Positions 36,004 to 44,661 of a stretch of DNA of 64,000 nt are shown here, piece after piece. Every line of letters starts with the position of its first letter. The first letter of the stretch is position 1. Source of the DNA: Peptococcaceae bacterium BRH_c8a (GTDB lineage: Bacteria; Bacillota; Desulfotomaculia; Desulfotomaculales; Desulfallaceae); contig LADP01000042.1 of assembly GCA_000961575.1 (NCBI GenBank), forward strand, positions 1-64,000. The letters are read 5' to 3'. The translations under genes were made by a program, and so were the position numbers. The notes beneath the pieces are model-generated. The model was given only the letters and a program-made list of their open reading frames with translations. It was not told where the DNA came from and made no database searches.

Positions 36004-37758
36004 ATGCAACAGTCAAGAACGGAAGTGCAACGCCCGCCACGCAACTGGGTGCGACCGGTAGTAGCAGCCGGCTTTTTGCTGGTGTTTTTTATAACGGCCT
36101 GGTTGCCCGGAGGTTTTTTCTCCCGTGACATCATAGAATGGGTGCAAGATTACGCCCCGGTGGGGGGGAATCTGTATATTTCGGCTTTGCTGGCGGGCGT
36201 CCCAATTTTTACTATGTTTTTACTGCTGGGTGGTTTAAAAAAACCAGCCCACGTGTCGGCATTAATCTCCCTTACCGCAACATTATTAGTTGCTATCATG
36301 GTGTGGAAAATGCCTGTGGGACTGGCCTTTAATAGTACGATGTTGGGGATGCTTGTAGCGGTGTTCCCTATTTTATGGACACTATCCAGCGCGGTATGGA
36401 TATTTAATATGACCGTTGAAAGCGGTTATTTTGAAGTGGTTAAGAGCTCACTGGGCTATGTCAGCAGGGACCGCCGGATACAGACTTTGCTGGTGGGCTT
36501 TGGTTTTACGACACTCCTTGAAGGTATTGCCGCTTTTGGGGCACCAATTGCGATAGTTACCGCGATGCTGCTGGGGTTCGGGTTCCCACCCTTGACGGCC
36601 GCCACTGTGGCGCTTCTTGCCGATACCACGCCCAGTGTTTGGGGTACTCAAGGTATGCCCGTAGTAGTGCTAAGTTCGGTAACCGGTTTGGATATTAATG
36701 AACTTTCAGCGATGTCAGGAATGCAGGCCCCGGTACTTACAGCCTTTTTCCCTGTCGCGCTGGTCATTTTAATCGCGGGCTGGAAAGGCTTCAAGGAGAT
36801 CTGGCCTTTGACTATTGCGGTCGGATTTAGTTATGCCATTGTCGGTATCCTGGCATCCAAGTCCGGACCATATATTGTTGGCATTTCAGCTTCCCTGGCG
36901 TCAATTTTGACCATTCTATTAGTGCTGCGCTTTTGGCGTCCTAAATCAACCTGGCTTTTCCCGGGCGAAGAAGAATTACCTGCTGCAAAAGGCTCGGAAA
37001 AAAGAGTACCTATTAGGGAAATTATTCGGGCCTGGTCGCCTTACCTGCTATTGATTGGTGTTATTGGATTGGTGACAGGAACACCGCTGAAAAAATGGCT
37101 GACCACTATCAGTACCGTAAATATTGAATGGCCAGGCCTGCACAATACGGTCTGGAAACTGGCGCCGGTTGTACCGCATTCTGAACCTTACGCCGCTGTT
37201 TACAGCCAACCTTTACTGGTGGTGGGGGGCTCGCTGGTATTCTTAGCCGGGGTTATTTCAGTGTTTGTGCTGGGCATTAAACCGGCCAAGGCAGCGCAGG
37301 TCTATATCGCCACGATTAAGAAACTGTTGCTGCCGGGCGTGACCATTGTTAGTATCCTAGGCATTGCTTATCTCATGAATTATGCCGCCATGACTTACAC
37401 CATCGGGTTGGCATTTGCAGCCACCGGTTTTTTGTTTCCGGTGGCCGTAGCCCTGATGGGCATGCTGGGTTGCACGCTGGCCGGCAGTGTGGCTGCTTCC
37501 AATGCCTTGTTTGGCAACCTGTCTGTGGTTAGCGGTGCTCAGTTGGGTATCGACCCGGTATTCTCGGCCGGCACGCTGGCGTCAGGTGGAACCATGGGTA
37601 AAGCAATTGCATTCCAAGATCTGGTTATTGCCAGTGCAACGCTGAATAAGCCGGGCATTGAAGGGGAATTATTACGCCGGGTATTTGGCATTAGTTTAAT
37701 ATTTGTCCTGTTACTTGGTGCCCTGGCGATGCTGCAATTGCACGTTTTGCTAAAGTAA
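36004..37758 (+). CDS. L-lactate permease family transporter (LctP)
   Basis: Membrane protein of 584 residues with about fourteen hydrophobic segments, LctP/GlcA family, which takes up lactate or glycolate with protons. Family sequence is clear in FGFTTLLEGIAAFGAPIAIVTAMLLGFGFPPLTAA, LADTTPSVWGTQGMPV, GVTIVSILGIAYLMNYAAMTYTIG and GSVAASNALFGNLSVVSGAQLGIDP. The ribosome site is TTAGAGGTGTTAGCCC. No lactate dehydrogenase lies nearby. Given the sulfotransferase and TSUP genes upstream, an alternative substrate such as a sulfonated or sulfated lactate-like acid is possible but unproven. Confidence 0.88.
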   Translation: MQQSRTEVQRPPRNWVRPVVAAGFLLVFFITAWLPGGFFSRDIIEWVQDYAPVGGNLYISALLAGVPIFTMFLLLGGLKKPAHVSALISLTATLLVAIMVWKMPVGLAFNSTMLGMLVAVFPILWTLSSAVWIFNMTVESGYFEVVKSSLGYVSRDRRIQTLLVGFGFTTLLEGIAAFGAPIAIVTAMLLGFGFPPLTAATVALLADTTPSVWGTQGMPVVVLSSVTGLDINELSAMSGMQAPVLTAFFPVALVILIAGWKGFKEIWPLTIAVGFSYAIVGILASKSGPYIVGISASLASILTILLVLRFWRPKSTWLFPGEEELPAAKGSEKRVPIREIIRAWSPYLLLIGVIGLVTGTPLKKWLTTISTVNIEWPGLHNTVWKLAPVVPHSEPYAAVYSQPLLVVGGSLVFLAGVISVFVLGIKPAKAAQVYIATIKKLLLPGVTIVSILGIAYLMNYAAMTYTIGLAFAATGFLFPVAVALMGMLGCTLAGSVAASNALFGNLSVVSGAQLGIDPVFSAGTLASGGTMGKAIAFQDLVIASATLNKPGIEGELLRRVFGISLIFVLLLGALAMLQLHVLLK

Positions 37759-37799
37759 AAGATTATCACTTTTTTTAAATCTTCAAGTGGTATACTTCA

Positions 37800-37841
37800 G
37801 TGACAGACACCTATTTGTTTTGAGGTGCCTGTCACTTTTTA
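37800..37841 (+). terminator. Terminator/palindrome after the lactate-type permease
   Basis: GTGACAGACACCT pairs with AGGTGCCTGTCAC (one bulge), followed by TTTTTATT. The GTGACAG ends also resemble REP-type palindromes. Confidence 0.8.
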
Positions 37842-38004
37842 TTCTTTTTATATCTAGGCAAGTGCATTATAATATGGAAGGATTGTTTAATAATGATGTA
37901 GAAATGGGAAGAATAGCTTTACATCAATTGTAACCAAAGTTTAACGATGCCATGGAGGCATTGCTTAATGAAGAGTTTTTAGTACCTAAAAGGGAGCCGG
38001 ACAT

Positions 38005-39693
38005 ATGACAGACACAAACACCATGACAACCAATTTTATTAAAAATATTATTAATGATCACAGACGGATTAACAGGTTTGACAGCCGTGTGCACACCAGG
38101 TTTCCACCCGAGCCAAACGGTTATCTGCATATCGGCCATGCCAAATCTATATGCATTAATTTCGGTATCGCCGGTGATTATGCAGGCCTGTGTAATTTGA
38201 GATTTGATGATACCAACCCCACCAAAGAAGATGTGGAATATGTGGAATCAATCCTGGAGGATGTCAGGTGGCTGGGCTTTGACTGGCAAGAGCGGCTGTT
38301 TTACGCCTCTGATTATTTTGAGGAATTATACCAGTGTGCTGTTCAGCTAATCAAGAATGAGAAGGCTTATGTCGACGACCTGAAAGCCGATGAAATTAGA
38401 GAATATCGCGGCACATTAACCGCTCCGGGTAAAGAGAGCCCTTATCGCAACCGTTCCGTAGAAGAGAACTTGGATTTGTTCCGGCGGATGCGGGAAGGCG
38501 AATTTGAGGATGGTGCCCGGGTGCTGCGGGCTAAAATTGATATGGCCTCACCCAACTTGAATCTGCGGGATCCGGTGCTGTACCGGATTCAGCATGCCAG
38601 ACATCACAGAACCGGGGACAAGTGGTGCATTTACCCCATGTATGATTATGCCCACCCGATATCCGATTCTCTGGAAAAAATAACACATTCTATTTGTACT
38701 TTGGAATTTGAGGATCACCGACCGTTATATGATTGGTTGTTGGATGCACTGGGGGTGTATCACCCCCAGCAAATAGAATTTGCCAGGCTGAACCTCAGCC
38801 ATACCGTAATGAGCAAACGCAAGTTGCGCCAACTGGTGGAAGGTGGCTATGTAAGCGGGTGGGATGACCCGCGCATGCCTACCATATCCGGCCTGCGCCG
38901 GCGTGGTTATACACCTGAATCAATCAAAGACTTTTGCGACCGCATTGGAGTGGCCAAGGCCAACAGCTTTGTCGACAGAGCCTTCCTAGATCACTGCATC
39001 CGGGAGGATTTGCATCTTAAGGCCCCGCGTGTTATGGCGGTGCTGCGGCCTCTACGGGTAGTAATCGAAAATTATCCCGAGGGCAGCGTGGAGATGCTGG
39101 ACGCAGAATATAATGCGGAAAATCCGGAACTGGGTTCCCGTCAAATGCCTTTTTCCCAGGTGGTGTACATAGAGCAAGATGACTTTATGGAAGACCCGCC
39201 TAAAAAGTTTTTCCGCTTGGCCCCAGGCCGGGAAGTGCGCCTGAAACATGCGTATATCATTAAGTGTGAACGGGTGGTCAAGGATGAGCAAACCGGCGAA
39301 GTAATTGAGTTGCGCTGTACATACGATCCCGATACCCGCAGCGGTATGTCCCCCGATACCCGCAAGGTGAAGGGAACGTTACACTGGGTGTCGGCTGAAC
39401 AAGCGGTTAAGGCCGAGGTTCGCCTGTATGACCACCTGTTCCTGAAAGAGCATCCGGAAGAGGATGCAAACTTTACCACGAATCTGAATCCCAATTCGCT
39501 GGAAGTGTTAACCGGGTGCATGCTGGAACCTGTTATGACCGGTGCGGAAAGGGGTACCAGGTACCAGTTTTTACGACATGGCTATTTCTTTGTTGACCCG
39601 TTGGATTCCCAAACAGGCGCATTGGTATTCAACCGCATTGTGTCATTAAAAGACTCCTGGGCCAAAATCCAAAAAAATAAAGCTCAAAAGTAG
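38005..39693 (+). CDS. glnS: Glutaminyl-tRNA synthetase
   Basis: Class I aminoacyl-tRNA synthetase of 562 residues that charges tRNA-Gln. Active-site motifs are [15 protein letters not shown] (HIGH) near residue 33 and VMSKRKL (KMSKS variant) near 270, followed by the RGY..ESI..F domain and the two-barrel anticodon-binding C-terminus ([27 protein letters not shown]). Most Firmicutes make Gln-tRNA with GatCAB and lack GlnS, so this gene is probably acquired from another phylum. ATG at 38005 follows AAAGGGAG. It stands alone, with a GC-rich hairpin after it. Confidence 0.97.
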   Translation: MTDTNTMTTNFIKNIINDHRRINRFDSRVHTRFPPEPNGYLHIGHAKSICINFGIAGDYAGLCNLRFDDTNPTKEDVEYVESILEDVRWLGFDWQERLFYASDYFEELYQCAVQLIKNEKAYVDDLKADEIREYRGTLTAPGKESPYRNRSVEENLDLFRRMREGEFEDGARVLRAKIDMASPNLNLRDPVLYRIQHARHHRTGDKWCIYPMYDYAHPISDSLEKITHSICTLEFEDHRPLYDWLLDALGVYHPQQIEFARLNLSHTVMSKRKLRQLVEGGYVSGWDDPRMPTISGLRRRGYTPESIKDFCDRIGVAKANSFVDRAFLDHCIREDLHLKAPRVMAVLRPLRVVIENYPEGSVEMLDAEYNAENPELGSRQMPFSQVVYIEQDDFMEDPPKKFFRLAPGREVRLKHAYIIKCERVVKDEQTGEVIELRCTYDPDTRSGMSPDTRKVKGTLHWVSAEQAVKAEVRLYDHLFLKEHPEEDANFTTNLNPNSLEVLTGCMLEPVMTGAERGTRYQFLRHGYFFVDPLDSQTGALVFNRIVSLKDSWAKIQKNKAQK

Positions 39694-39720
39694 CGTCAAT
39701 GGATTGATTTTATGATGCCA

Positions 39721-39742
39721 AGCCCCGGCTCAGGCCGGGGCT
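39721..39742 (+). terminator. Hairpin after glnS
   Basis: AGCCCCGGC-TCA-GCCGGGGCT-like stem (39721-39742) followed by an AT-rich stretch without a clean T run. Confidence 0.6.
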
Positions 39743-39877
39743 ATAATTATTATTGCGGGGGTTAAGGATCCTTTTATCGGGTCCATTAACGCCCGGTTTT
39801 GTTGTTTGATTGACACGCATTAATGGCGGTGATAAAGTGAATAATAGCTGTAAATTCTGGTTAACGGACGTGATTCA

Positions 39878-40813
39878 ATGTCACTATTTGAATATACAAA
39901 CCAGTTGATCGGTAATACGCCGCTGTATGTTTTAAAACGGTTTGGCGCCGGGTTGCCGGGTCGCATACTGGCTAAACTGGAATTCTTTAACCCCGGCGGT
40001 AGTGTTAAGGACCGCATTGCCAATGCCATGATCGAGCACGCGGAAAAGAGTGGCATCCTGCGGGAGGGCGGGGTGGTTATCGAGCCCACCAGCGGCAATA
40101 CCGGCATCGGATTGGCCATGATTTGCGTCACCCGGGGTTACCGGTGCATCCTCACCATGCCCGAGACCATGAGCATAGAGAGGCGCAATCTGCTAAAGGC
40201 ACTGGGTGCCGAGGTTGTACTAACCCCCGGTACCGAGGGTATGTCCGGTGCCGTGCGCCGGGCCGAGGAATTAGCAGCAGAAATTCCCGGGGCTATTATT
40301 ACCGGGCAGTTTGTCAATCCGGCCAACCCGGCTGCCCACCGGCACACCACCGCAGAGGAGATTTGGCGTGACACCGGCGGTGAAGTGGATGTACTGGTGG
40401 CGGGAGTTGGAACCGGTGGTACCATCACCGGTATCGGTGAAGTGTTCAAGGAGAGGAAACCCGGCTTGCGAGTGGTGGCTGTAGAACCGGCCGGTTCACC
40501 GGTGCTTTCAGGTGGTCAGCCCGGACCGCATAAAATTCAGGGTATTGGCGCGGGTTTCGTGCCGTTGATATTGAATCAAGCAATCCTGGATGAAATTGTT
40601 CAGGTGACCGATGGACAGGCCATTGAGGCTGCCAGGCGGCTGGCCCGGGAGGAAGGCCTGCTAGTAGGTATATCATCAGGGGCTGCAGCGCATGCGGCGT
40701 TGGAATTGGCCGGGCGTGAGGAGAACCGTAACCGCAACGTGGTGGTTATTTTCCCGGATACCGGTGAACGGTACCTTTCAACAGAGTTGTTTCAACAAAA
40801 GTCTAAAGTCTAA
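39878..40813 (+). CDS. cysK: Cysteine synthase A (O-acetylserine sulfhydrylase)
   Basis: PLP enzyme making cysteine from O-acetylserine and sulfide, 311 residues. [11 protein letters not shown] carries the PLP lysine, [13 protein letters not shown] is the substrate loop, [12 protein letters not shown] binds the phosphate, and [11 protein letters not shown] is the CysK signature. ATG at 39878 has only a weak ribosome site (GGACGTG). No serine acetyltransferase is adjacent. I saw no T-box or other leader control upstream. The 3' end runs into a GTCTAAAGTC repeat. Confidence 0.95.
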   Translation: MSLFEYTNQLIGNTPLYVLKRFGAGLPGRILAKLEFFNPGGSVKDRIANAMIEHAEKSGILREGGVVIEPTSGNTGIGLAMICVTRGYRCILTMPETMSIERRNLLKALGAEVVLTPGTEGMSGAVRRAEELAAEIPGAIITGQFVNPANPAAHRHTTAEEIWRDTGGEVDVLVAGVGTGGTITGIGEVFKERKPGLRVVAVEPAGSPVLSGGQPGPHKIQGIGAGFVPLILNQAILDEIVQVTDGQAIEAARRLAREEGLLVGISSGAAAHAALELAGREENRNRNVVVIFPDTGERYLSTELFQQKSKV

Positions 40814-40842
40814 AGTCAATGACTTTCGACCTTAGACTAACG
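40807..40842. repeat. GTCTAAA direct/inverted repeat after cysK
   Basis: AAAGTCTAAAGTCTAAAGTC is followed by GACTTTCGACCTTAGACT, giving tandem units and a hairpin that covers the cysK stop. Confidence 0.6.
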
Positions 40843-40927
40843 TTACTATAAACAGCTATATTCAAGTCAATAACCGTCCCCGACTTGAATGATGGTAATT
40901 GACCAACTGACGAGGTGAAAACTACAA

Positions 40928-41815
40928 ATGTCACAACCGGCAATAAATCCCCACCTGGCGGTTGTTTTAAGCGTGTTCGCCGTATCTTTCGGCGCCATTT
41001 TTATTAAGGCCGCCGATGCACCCCCGCTAATTGTGGCCGTTTATCGCCTGGGCTTTACCGTGCTGCTGCTGGCGCCCATTACCCTGGCCACCGGTTGGCA
41101 GGAATTACGCACCATGGGGCGCCGGGATCTATCGTTGGCTTGTGCGGCCGGTTTGATGCTGGCATTACATTTTGCGACCTGGATTACATCGTTAAGTTAT
41201 ACATCAATTGCTAGTTCCACCGTGTTGGTAAATATGCACCCCCTTTTTGCTATTGCCGGTGGCTATCTGTTTTATAAAGAAAAGGTAAGTGTAAAAGGCA
41301 TGATTGGGGCAGCCATAGCACTGGCTGGGAGTTTGGTAATTGGTTTTGGCGATTTTAACATTGGTGGCCAGGCACTTTACGGCGATTTCCTTGCTTTTGC
41401 CGGGGCTTTTTTCGTCGCCGGTTACATGCTGGTGGGCCGCGGCATCCGGGGCCGTCTTTCTCTTTTTCCTTACATAATCGTTGTTTATGGTGTGGCTACG
41501 CTATTTCTTATCCTTGGTGCACTGGCCTACCGGCTGCCGTTTTACCCATACCCTCCGATGACCTGGCTGATGTTTTTACTACTAGCTGTTTTTCCCACCA
41601 TTTTCGGGCATACCGTTTTTAACTGGGCCTTGCGTTATGTAAATGCATCCGTGGTATCGGTAAGTATTTTGGGTGAACCGGTGGGCGCTTCAATTCTGGC
41701 CTATTTCTTTTTTCAGCAGATTCCTGCAGCGCCCCAAGTTATGGGCGGCTTACTGATTATATGCGGTTTGGTTGTCTTTATCTTTTCCGTCACCGGGGGT
41801 AATCGCCAAACTTAG
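40928..41815 (+). CDS. EamA/DMT family transporter
   Basis: Ten-segment membrane protein, 295 residues, two EamA repeats (VVLSVFAVSFGAIFIKAADAPPLIVAVYRLGFTVLLL; ALRYVNASVVSVSILGEPVGASILAYFFF). The ATG at 40928 follows GACGAGGTGAAAACTACAA. Substrate unknown; the position between cysK and ogt gives little clue. It is a distant paralogue of the transporter at 10452. The gap to ogt is 23 bases, so they may be co-transcribed. Confidence 0.9.
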   Translation: MSQPAINPHLAVVLSVFAVSFGAIFIKAADAPPLIVAVYRLGFTVLLLAPITLATGWQELRTMGRRDLSLACAAGLMLALHFATWITSLSYTSIASSTVLVNMHPLFAIAGGYLFYKEKVSVKGMIGAAIALAGSLVIGFGDFNIGGQALYGDFLAFAGAFFVAGYMLVGRGIRGRLSLFPYIIVVYGVATLFLILGALAYRLPFYPYPPMTWLMFLLLAVFPTIFGHTVFNWALRYVNASVVSVSILGEPVGASILAYFFFQQIPAAPQVMGGLLIICGLVVFIFSVTGGNRQT

Positions 41816-41838
41816 CTTTAAGTGAAAGGAAGTGGACT

Positions 41839-42390
41839 GTGATGCGCGCCTGGATGTTTCAAACCAGTGCTGGTTGGGTGGCAGCGGCTTGTTCAGATGC
41901 CGGCCTGACCAACCTGACATTTCCGGAGGAAAATGAGAGTGTATGTGCCCGGCAGTTGGTAGATATCCTGGATCAAAACGGCTGCGTCAATCAACCGCCC
42001 GAGCCGGGCGATGACATGGATTCCCTGGGACAAGCACTAAGCGAATATTTTTCAGGTCATCGTAAAACGCTGGATTTTGCAGTGGACTGGTCTATCTATA
42101 CACCCTTTCAACGAGATGTGCTTAAAGTGGTTCAGGAAATCCCCTGCGGTAAGCTGCTTACGTATGGACAGGTTGCTGCTATAGCCGGCTACCCCCGGGC
42201 CGCCAGGGCCTCGGGCGGTGCCCTGCGGGCCAACCGGGTGCCACTGGTTATCCCCTGCCACCGGGTAGTGCAGAGTGACGGCTCTCCGGGTGGTTTTGGT
42301 GGCCGCCCCTGGATAAAAATGCGGTTACTGGCTCTGGAAGGAGTTAACCCCGGCCCGTCCGGACGCTACATGTTTAACTATAATGCCTAA
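41839..42390 (+). CDS. ogt: Methylated-DNA-protein cysteine methyltransferase
   Basis: Suicide repair protein that takes alkyl groups off O6-guanine, 183 residues. The active site IPCHRVVQSDGSPGGFGG is near the C-terminus, preceded by TPFQRDVLKVVQEIPCGKLLTYGQVAAIAGYPRAARASGGALRANRVP, the DNA-binding helix region. Start GTG at 41839 or ATG at 41842 with AAAGGAAG upstream. Probably in a short operon with the EamA gene. Confidence 0.95.
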   Translation: MMRAWMFQTSAGWVAAACSDAGLTNLTFPEENESVCARQLVDILDQNGCVNQPPEPGDDMDSLGQALSEYFSGHRKTLDFAVDWSIYTPFQRDVLKVVQEIPCGKLLTYGQVAAIAGYPRAARASGGALRANRVPLVIPCHRVVQSDGSPGGFGGRPWIKMRLLALEGVNPGPSGRYMFNYNA

Positions 42391-42410
42391 CATACACCCA
42401 GCATTATTGA

Positions 42411-42437
42411 TTCGGGCACCCGCAAGGGGTGCCCCTA
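42411..42437. repeat. Dispersed palindromic repeat, copy 5
   Basis: CGGGCACCCGCAAGGGGTGCCCCTAC-type hairpin (42413-42437) in the opposite orientation to copies 1 and 3, with the same TTATTGATTCGGGCACC flank as copy 3. Confidence 0.8.
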
Positions 42438-42516
42438 CGGTGCATTCCTCATGACAGTTGAAGTAAAATAATGGTTATGCTTTTTACAGAAGAACTTTTT
42501 TACCGGAGTAAAAGTA

Positions 42517-44124
42517 ATGTCCAGGAACCTGTTAAACAAACAAACGATGCTGCAGGGAGCACTCATCCTGACGGCAGCAACAATAATAATCAGGATCCTG
42601 GGGGCCCTTTACCGGGTACCCCTGGGGCGTATGCTGGGTGATGTAGGCCTTGGTATCTACGCCGTGCCCAACCAATTTTACCTGCTCTTTTTTACGTTAT
42701 CCTCGGCGGGAATTCCGGTAGCCCTGGCTAGCCTGGTATCAGAAAAAATGGCCCTGGGCCATTACCGCGACGCACTGCGTACATTCCGCATCGCCCGCAC
42801 TGCCATGGTTGGGCTGGGTCTTTTCTTTTCCCTGCTCCTCTATGGCGGTGCCGGGTGGCTAATTAGATCCGACCTAGTACCCAATCCCGACGCCTACCTG
42901 GGGATGAAAGCCATAGCCCCGGTAATTTTCTTCGCTGCGGTAACTGCTGCTTACCGGGGTCTTTTTCAGGGAATGCAAAATATGCAAGCGGTGGCCTATT
43001 CCCAGGTAATGGATCAGTTTATGTTGGTGGGTGGCACATTGCTGTTTAGTTACCTGCTATTACCCTATGGCTTGGCTGTGGCCGCCGCTGGGGCCAATTT
43101 AGGCGCCCTGCCCGGAGCGATGGGAGCCACCCTAATGCTGGTTTACCTGTACCACACGCAGCGCCGGGAATTAATTGACCTGGCCAACCGGGACCTTTCC
43201 GGAGTAAGGGAGAGGACGCTTACCCTGTTAAAGAGGATCTTCAGCACGGCGCTGCCGGTATCATTTGCCAGCGTAGCTATGGCTGTAACCGCCATCATCG
43301 ATCATAAGCTGATTTTGGACCGGTTGCAAATGGTGGGATACTCCCGGCTGGAAGCTGTGGCCTTGTTCGGGCAATTTAATCAAATGGCTATGTCTTTTAT
43401 TAATATATCCATTGCCCTGGCCATTTCACTGGGCGCCACTCTGGTACCCGCGGCGGCGGAATCCTTGGCCACTAAAAACGTACAGCGGATAAAAACCCAG
43501 CTCTCCCAAGCTGTACGCCTGGCCCTGGTTTTTGCTTTACCCGCCGCCGCAGGCCTGTACTTGCTGGCCCAACAACTGACCCTGCTGGTGTTCGACGTTG
43601 GTGACGCCGGGGTGCCGCTGGCCGCGCTGTCCGCCGCCGTTATTTTCTGGTCGGTGCATCTGGTGACTACTGGCGCGCTGCAGGGTATCGGCCGACCCGG
43701 CATACCGGTGCGCAACTTGGTGGTAGGCATTGCTATCAAGCTTTTAATCACCTATTATTTCACCCCTACCCCGCTTGGTATCCAGGCGGCGGCCCTGGGC
43801 ACAGTGGCTATCTTTCTTGTCTCGTCGCTGTTGAACATAGCTTATTTGTCCCGTCTGGTTGGTTTTGAGTTTAGTATTGTAAATACGTTGCTGAGACCGG
43901 GATTGGCCACGGCGCTGATGTCGGTTTGTGTTCTGGCTGTTTATCGGTCAGCTTTTGACCAATGGGGAGGTAACACCTGGCCTACATTACTGGCGGTATT
44001 CGCGGGGATGGCGGTATATCCGGTGGTGCTGTTGGCTTTAGGAGGCATCAGGTCCGACGACGTGCGCCGGTTGCCGGTAATTGGGGGGCGTGTGGCGGGT
44101 ATCCTAAAAAGGATAGGACGTTAA
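42517..44124 (+). CDS. SpoVB-like polysaccharide/lipid flippase (MOP superfamily)
   Basis: Membrane protein of 535 residues with about fourteen hydrophobic segments. The N-terminal LLNKQTMLQGALILTAATIIIRILGALYRVPLGRMLGDVGLGIYAVPNQFYLLFFTLSSAGIPVALASLVSEK is typical of the SpoVB/MurJ-type flippases of spore formers. These move lipid-linked precursors for cortex or wall synthesis. Paralogues are common, so I do not claim it is SpoVB itself. ATG at 42517 follows CCGGAGTAAAAGTA. A terminator follows at 44155. Confidence 0.88.
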   Translation: MSRNLLNKQTMLQGALILTAATIIIRILGALYRVPLGRMLGDVGLGIYAVPNQFYLLFFTLSSAGIPVALASLVSEKMALGHYRDALRTFRIARTAMVGLGLFFSLLLYGGAGWLIRSDLVPNPDAYLGMKAIAPVIFFAAVTAAYRGLFQGMQNMQAVAYSQVMDQFMLVGGTLLFSYLLLPYGLAVAAAGANLGALPGAMGATLMLVYLYHTQRRELIDLANRDLSGVRERTLTLLKRIFSTALPVSFASVAMAVTAIIDHKLILDRLQMVGYSRLEAVALFGQFNQMAMSFINISIALAISLGATLVPAAAESLATKNVQRIKTQLSQAVRLALVFALPAAAGLYLLAQQLTLLVFDVGDAGVPLAALSAAVIFWSVHLVTTGALQGIGRPGIPVRNLVVGIAIKLLITYYFTPTPLGIQAAALGTVAIFLVSSLLNIAYLSRLVGFEFSIVNTLLRPGLATALMSVCVLAVYRSAFDQWGGNTWPTLLAVFAGMAVYPVVLLALGGIRSDDVRRLPVIGGRVAGILKRIGR

Positions 44125-44154
44125 TATAGTTCAAATGAAACTTTTACACAAAAA

Positions 44155-44185
44155 GAAGCCCCTTCCGTAAGGAAGGGGTCTCTTT
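44155..44185 (+). terminator. Terminator after the SpoVB-like gene
   Basis: CCCCTTCC-GTAA-GGAAGGGG stem then TCTCTTT. Confidence 0.85.
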
Positions 44186-44190
44186 ATGTC

Positions 44191-44271
44191 ATGGGCTCGC
44201 AACGACCTTTTTAAGGGCCGGGATAACACCGGTTAAGAAGCATTAAGCCTGCCCGGTAACTGCGAACCCGA
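44191..44271 (+). ncRNA. Possible small structured RNA (unassigned)
   Basis: Between the terminator at 44155 and the tRNA promoter at 44423 there is no gene. The outer pieces GGGCTCGCA (44193) and TGCGAACCC (44261) pair with one mismatch. Inside, CCTT/AAGG, CCGG/CCGG and CCGGG/CCCGG can form smaller helices, giving a branched fold. I do not recognise a known riboswitch or RNA family, and the structure could also be a decayed palindromic repeat. Confidence 0.25.
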
Positions 44272-44422
44272 TGTTTGTAGTATTACCTTTGACACGGGAA
44301 ATATAATGCCAAATATTTAGTTGAAGTTACAATTTTTGCAGAGTATATCTTTTTAAAACAACGCATTTGAGTCAAATAAAACCTACTATGGTATACCTTG
44401 CGTGGACAGCCCGCAGTTACCC

Positions 44423-44451
44423 TTGACAATACCTTGTATTATCGTTAATAT
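44423..44451 (+). promoter_or_regulatory. Promoter of the tRNA-Thr gene
   Basis: TTGACA (44423-44428), 17-base spacer, TAATAT (44446-44451), ending 31 bases before the tRNA. Confidence 0.75.
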
Positions 44452-44482
44452 ATAAGATGCGTTTTAATTCTGATATATGCTT

Positions 44483-44557
44483 GCCGACGTGGCTCAGGGG
44501 TAGAGCAGCGCACTCGTAATGCGCAGGTCGTCGGTTCAAATCCGACCGTCGGCTCCA
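44483..44557 (+). tRNA. tRNA-Thr (CGT anticodon), CCA encoded
   Basis: Complete cloverleaf by eye: acceptor GCCGACG/CGTCGGC, D arm GCTC...GAGC, anticodon stem GCGCA/TGCGC with loop CTCGTAA (anticodon CGT reading ACG), T arm GTCGG-TTCAAAT-CCGAC, and CCA at 44555-44557. Confidence 0.97.
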
Positions 44558-44565
44558 ATATTACC

Positions 44566-44600
44566 AAGGCCTCCAAGGTTTATCCTTGGAGGCCTTTTTG
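44566..44600 (+). terminator. Terminator after tRNA-Thr
   Basis: AAGGCCTCCAAGG and CCTTGGAGGCCTTTTTG. Confidence 0.9.
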
Positions 44601-44661
44601 TGTTTTGGGAGTCTACTTTCATTCCATCTAGAATTATAAGGGAATGCGCGTAATTTTTCTT

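Noticed and set aside
39694-39877. T-box or other cysteine/sulfur leader before cysK
   Set aside because: The expected conserved T-box bulge and antiterminator sequence is absent; only the glnS hairpin is seen.
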